Shown here in pieces: positions 62,616-64,000 of a stretch of DNA of 64,000 nucleotides. The translations under genes and the position numbers were made by a program. How positions within the stretch are numbered: position 1 is the first letter of the stretch; each line of letters opens with the position of its first letter. The notes under the pieces were generated by a model that was not told the DNA's origin, did not search any database, and saw nothing but the letters and a program-made list of their open reading frames with translations. The stretch is from Peptoniphilus harei. GTDB taxonomy: Bacteria; Bacillota; Clostridia; Tissierellales; Peptoniphilaceae. The DNA lies in NCBI RefSeq assembly GCF_900454685.1, contig NZ_UATM01000032.1:124001-188000 (forward strand). Direction: 5' to 3'.

Positions 62616-63338
62616 TTAAAGAACCTTTCCTAAGAAGTCTTTGGTCCTATAGTTTTGAGGGTTTCCAAAAATTTCTTCTGGACTTCCCTCTTCAACAATG
62701 TAGCCTCCGTCCATAAATAAAATTCTGTCACCAACTTCTCTTGCAAAACCCATCTCGTGAGTAACAACTACCATGGTCATTCCTTCCTTTGCAAGGTCCT
62801 TCATTATATCTAGGACTTCCCCAACCATTTCTGGGTCAAGGGCTGACGTTGGTTCGTCAAAAAGCATTACCTTTGGATTCATGGCAAGGGCTCTTGCTAT
62901 TGCTATCCTTTGTTTTTGTCCTCCTGATAGGGACTTCGGAAAAGACTCAGCCTTGTCTGGCAGTCCAACTCTTGCAAGAAGTTCTCTTGCTTTTTCTTCT
63001 GCCTTACTTTTTTCCATTTTCTTTACAAGTGTTGGTGCAAGTGTAATATTGTCTAAGATGTTTAGGTTGTTAAAGAGGTTAAAGGATTGGAATACCATTC
63101 CCATTTCTTCACGAACCTTATTTATGTCCACTTCCTTTGAAGTTATTTCTTCATCATCTACAAAGATCTTGCCACTTGTTGGAGTTTCCAAAAGATTTAA
63201 GCATCTCAAAAAAGTTGACTTACCTGAACCTGATGGTCCAATTACAACTACAACTTCACCATCTTTTATTTCTTGATCTATTCCCTTTAGAACTTCAAGT
63301 TCTCCAAAGGATTTTGTAAGATTTTCTACCTTAATCAT
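62616..63338 (-). CDS. polar amino-acid ABC transporter ATPase (GlnQ type)
   Basis: The 240-residue ATPase has Walker [10 protein letters not shown], signature [17 protein letters not shown], Walker [15 protein letters not shown] and H-loop [11 protein letters not shown], the standard pattern of GlnQ/HisP ATPases. It works with the permease whose end overlaps its start by 8 bp; the binding protein is expected just beyond the window. Substrate could be histidine, glutamine or another polar amino acid. Confidence 0.95.
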   Translation of the reverse strand: MIKVENLTKSFGELEVLKGIDQEIKDGEVVVVIGPSGSGKSTFLRCLNLLETPTSGKIFVDDEEITSKEVDINKVREEMGMVFQSFNLFNNLNILDNITLAPTLVKKMEKSKAEEKARELLARVGLPDKAESFPKSLSGGQKQRIAIARALAMNPKVMLFDEPTSALDPEMVGEVLDIMKDLAKEGMTMVVVTHEMGFAREVGDRILFMDGGYIVEEGSPEEIFGNPQNYRTKDFLGKVL

Positions 63339-63996
63339 TTGAAAGTCTCCTTTCTAGTCTACCCATGGCCTTTGAAAGACTGAAGGTCATGATGAAGTAG
63401 ATGCAGGCTGTAAATATAAAGGGTCTTACTAATTCAAAAGTTCCCGATGAAATACTTTTACCTGCGTACATTAATTCTCCAACTCCTACTGTATAAGTAA
63501 TTGATGATTCCTTAATAAGTGTTATAAATTCATTTACTAGGGCTGGAAGAATATTTTTTATTGCCTGTGGCATAATAATCTTTCTCATTGCTTGCTTTTC
63601 GTTAAGTCCAAGGGACCTGGCAGCTTCCATTTGTCCAAAGTCAACTGAACTAATTCCTGATCTAATAATTTCTGCAATATAGGCTGCAGAGTTTAGTGAT
63701 ATAGAAAGAGCACACAAGAACATTGGCGCTGTCAATATTGTGAATTGCTCTGGAATAATTTTCTTAAGCCCAAAGTAAACTATCATTATTTGTACAAGCA
63801 TTGGTGTTCCTCTTACGATTTCGATGTAGATGCTTGACAAGATATTTAAAATTTTTATTTTTGATGTTTTCATTAGAGCAAGAATTATGCCAAGAGTAAA
63901 ACCTAGAAGGACGCCAATTATTGAAAGCTCAATAGTTGTTATGGCACCATTTAAGTAAGTTGGCAGGTATCTCTCTATGAAAGCAAATTGATTCAT
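63331..63996 (-). CDS. polar amino-acid ABC transporter permease (HisM/GlnP type)
   Basis: A 221-residue permease with about five spans, N-terminal [19 protein letters not shown] and the EAA loop [34 protein letters not shown] typical of the family. The ATG at 63996 is 4 bp from the window edge, so its ribosome site is not visible and an upstream start cannot be excluded. Being next to hutH, uptake of histidine is attractive but only inferred. Confidence 0.93.
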   Translation of the reverse strand: MNQFAFIERYLPTYLNGAITTIELSIIGVLLGFTLGIILALMKTSKIKILNILSSIYIEIVRGTPMLVQIMIVYFGLKKIIPEQFTILTAPMFLCALSISLNSAAYIAEIIRSGISSVDFGQMEAARSLGLNEKQAMRKIIMPQAIKNILPALVNEFITLIKESSITYTVGVGELMYAGKSISSGTFELVRPFIFTACIYFIMTFSLSKAMGRLERRLSND

Positions 63997-64000
63997 AATT

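Noticed and set aside
1-64000. CRISPR array, prophage, rRNA genes or replication origin
   Set aside because: No regularly spaced repeats, phage genes, rRNA sequence or DnaA-box cluster were seen on either strand.

Overview
The window is AT-rich, and almost all coding is on the minus strand in tight operons whose genes often overlap by 4 bp. Good Shine-Dalgarno sites precede ATG, GTG and TTG starts. A V-type ATP synthase, an electron-bifurcating [FeFe] hydrogenase, folate-dependent histidine fermentation genes, ThyX and a large Bacillus-type SRP RNA point to an obligately anaerobic low-GC Bacillota. The best guess is the Tissierellia/Peptoniphilaceae (Peptoniphilus, Anaerococcus or Finegoldia-like). 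This placement is inferred from gene content and was not tested by a search.

Layout. 1-7.4 kb: a partial membrane alpha/beta hydrolase, then the housekeeping operon speA/yaaO-like, tmk, two darA-type c-di-AMP receptors, holB and ricT, then birA. 7.4-7.8 kb: tRNA-Ser(GGA) joined directly to the SRP RNA. 7.8-9.4 kb: ispE and a catalytically dead glutamate racemase relative. 9.6-14 kb: four-gene bifurcating hydrogenase (hndABCD type), whose small B subunit has lost its cluster cysteines. 14.0-14.95 kb: a non-coding element built from nested hairpins in mirror order. 15-16.8 kb: GntR-controlled ABC exporter. 17.2-18.3 kb: AspT/YidE-type transporter. 18.4-26.8 kb: complete nine-gene V-ATPase operon.

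27.1-37.7 kb: a leftward iron-uptake island (FTR1 permease, P19 iron protein, DUF2318 protein, three FtsX-type permeases, two ABC ATPases, an FMN-binding lipoprotein, DUF4418 protein). It is bracketed by two direct-repeat remnants of the same ISL3-type insertion sequence. The feo ferrous-iron operon follows (37.7-40.6 kb), and both iron operons have a similar Fur-like site just after a TATAAT box. 41.1-46.5 kb: SH3/zinc-ribbon protein and the RNA-processing operon cysS-mrnC-thyX-rlmB-rae1, then a NUDIX hydrolase.

46.6-50.4 kb: katA catalase followed downstream by a radical SAM/SPASM protein, an ECF S-like membrane protein and a possible staygreen-like protein. I regard this as the best candidate for an undescribed (tetrapyrrole-related) system. 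50.6-54.6 kb: BCCT transporter, a small membrane protein and a DUF2207 protein. 55-61.2 kb: hutH-ftcD-fhs-fchA-glmL, which turns histidine-derived formiminoglutamate into glutamate, ammonia, formate and ATP. 61.6-64 kb: small membrane/secreted proteins and a polar amino-acid ABC transporter running off the window.
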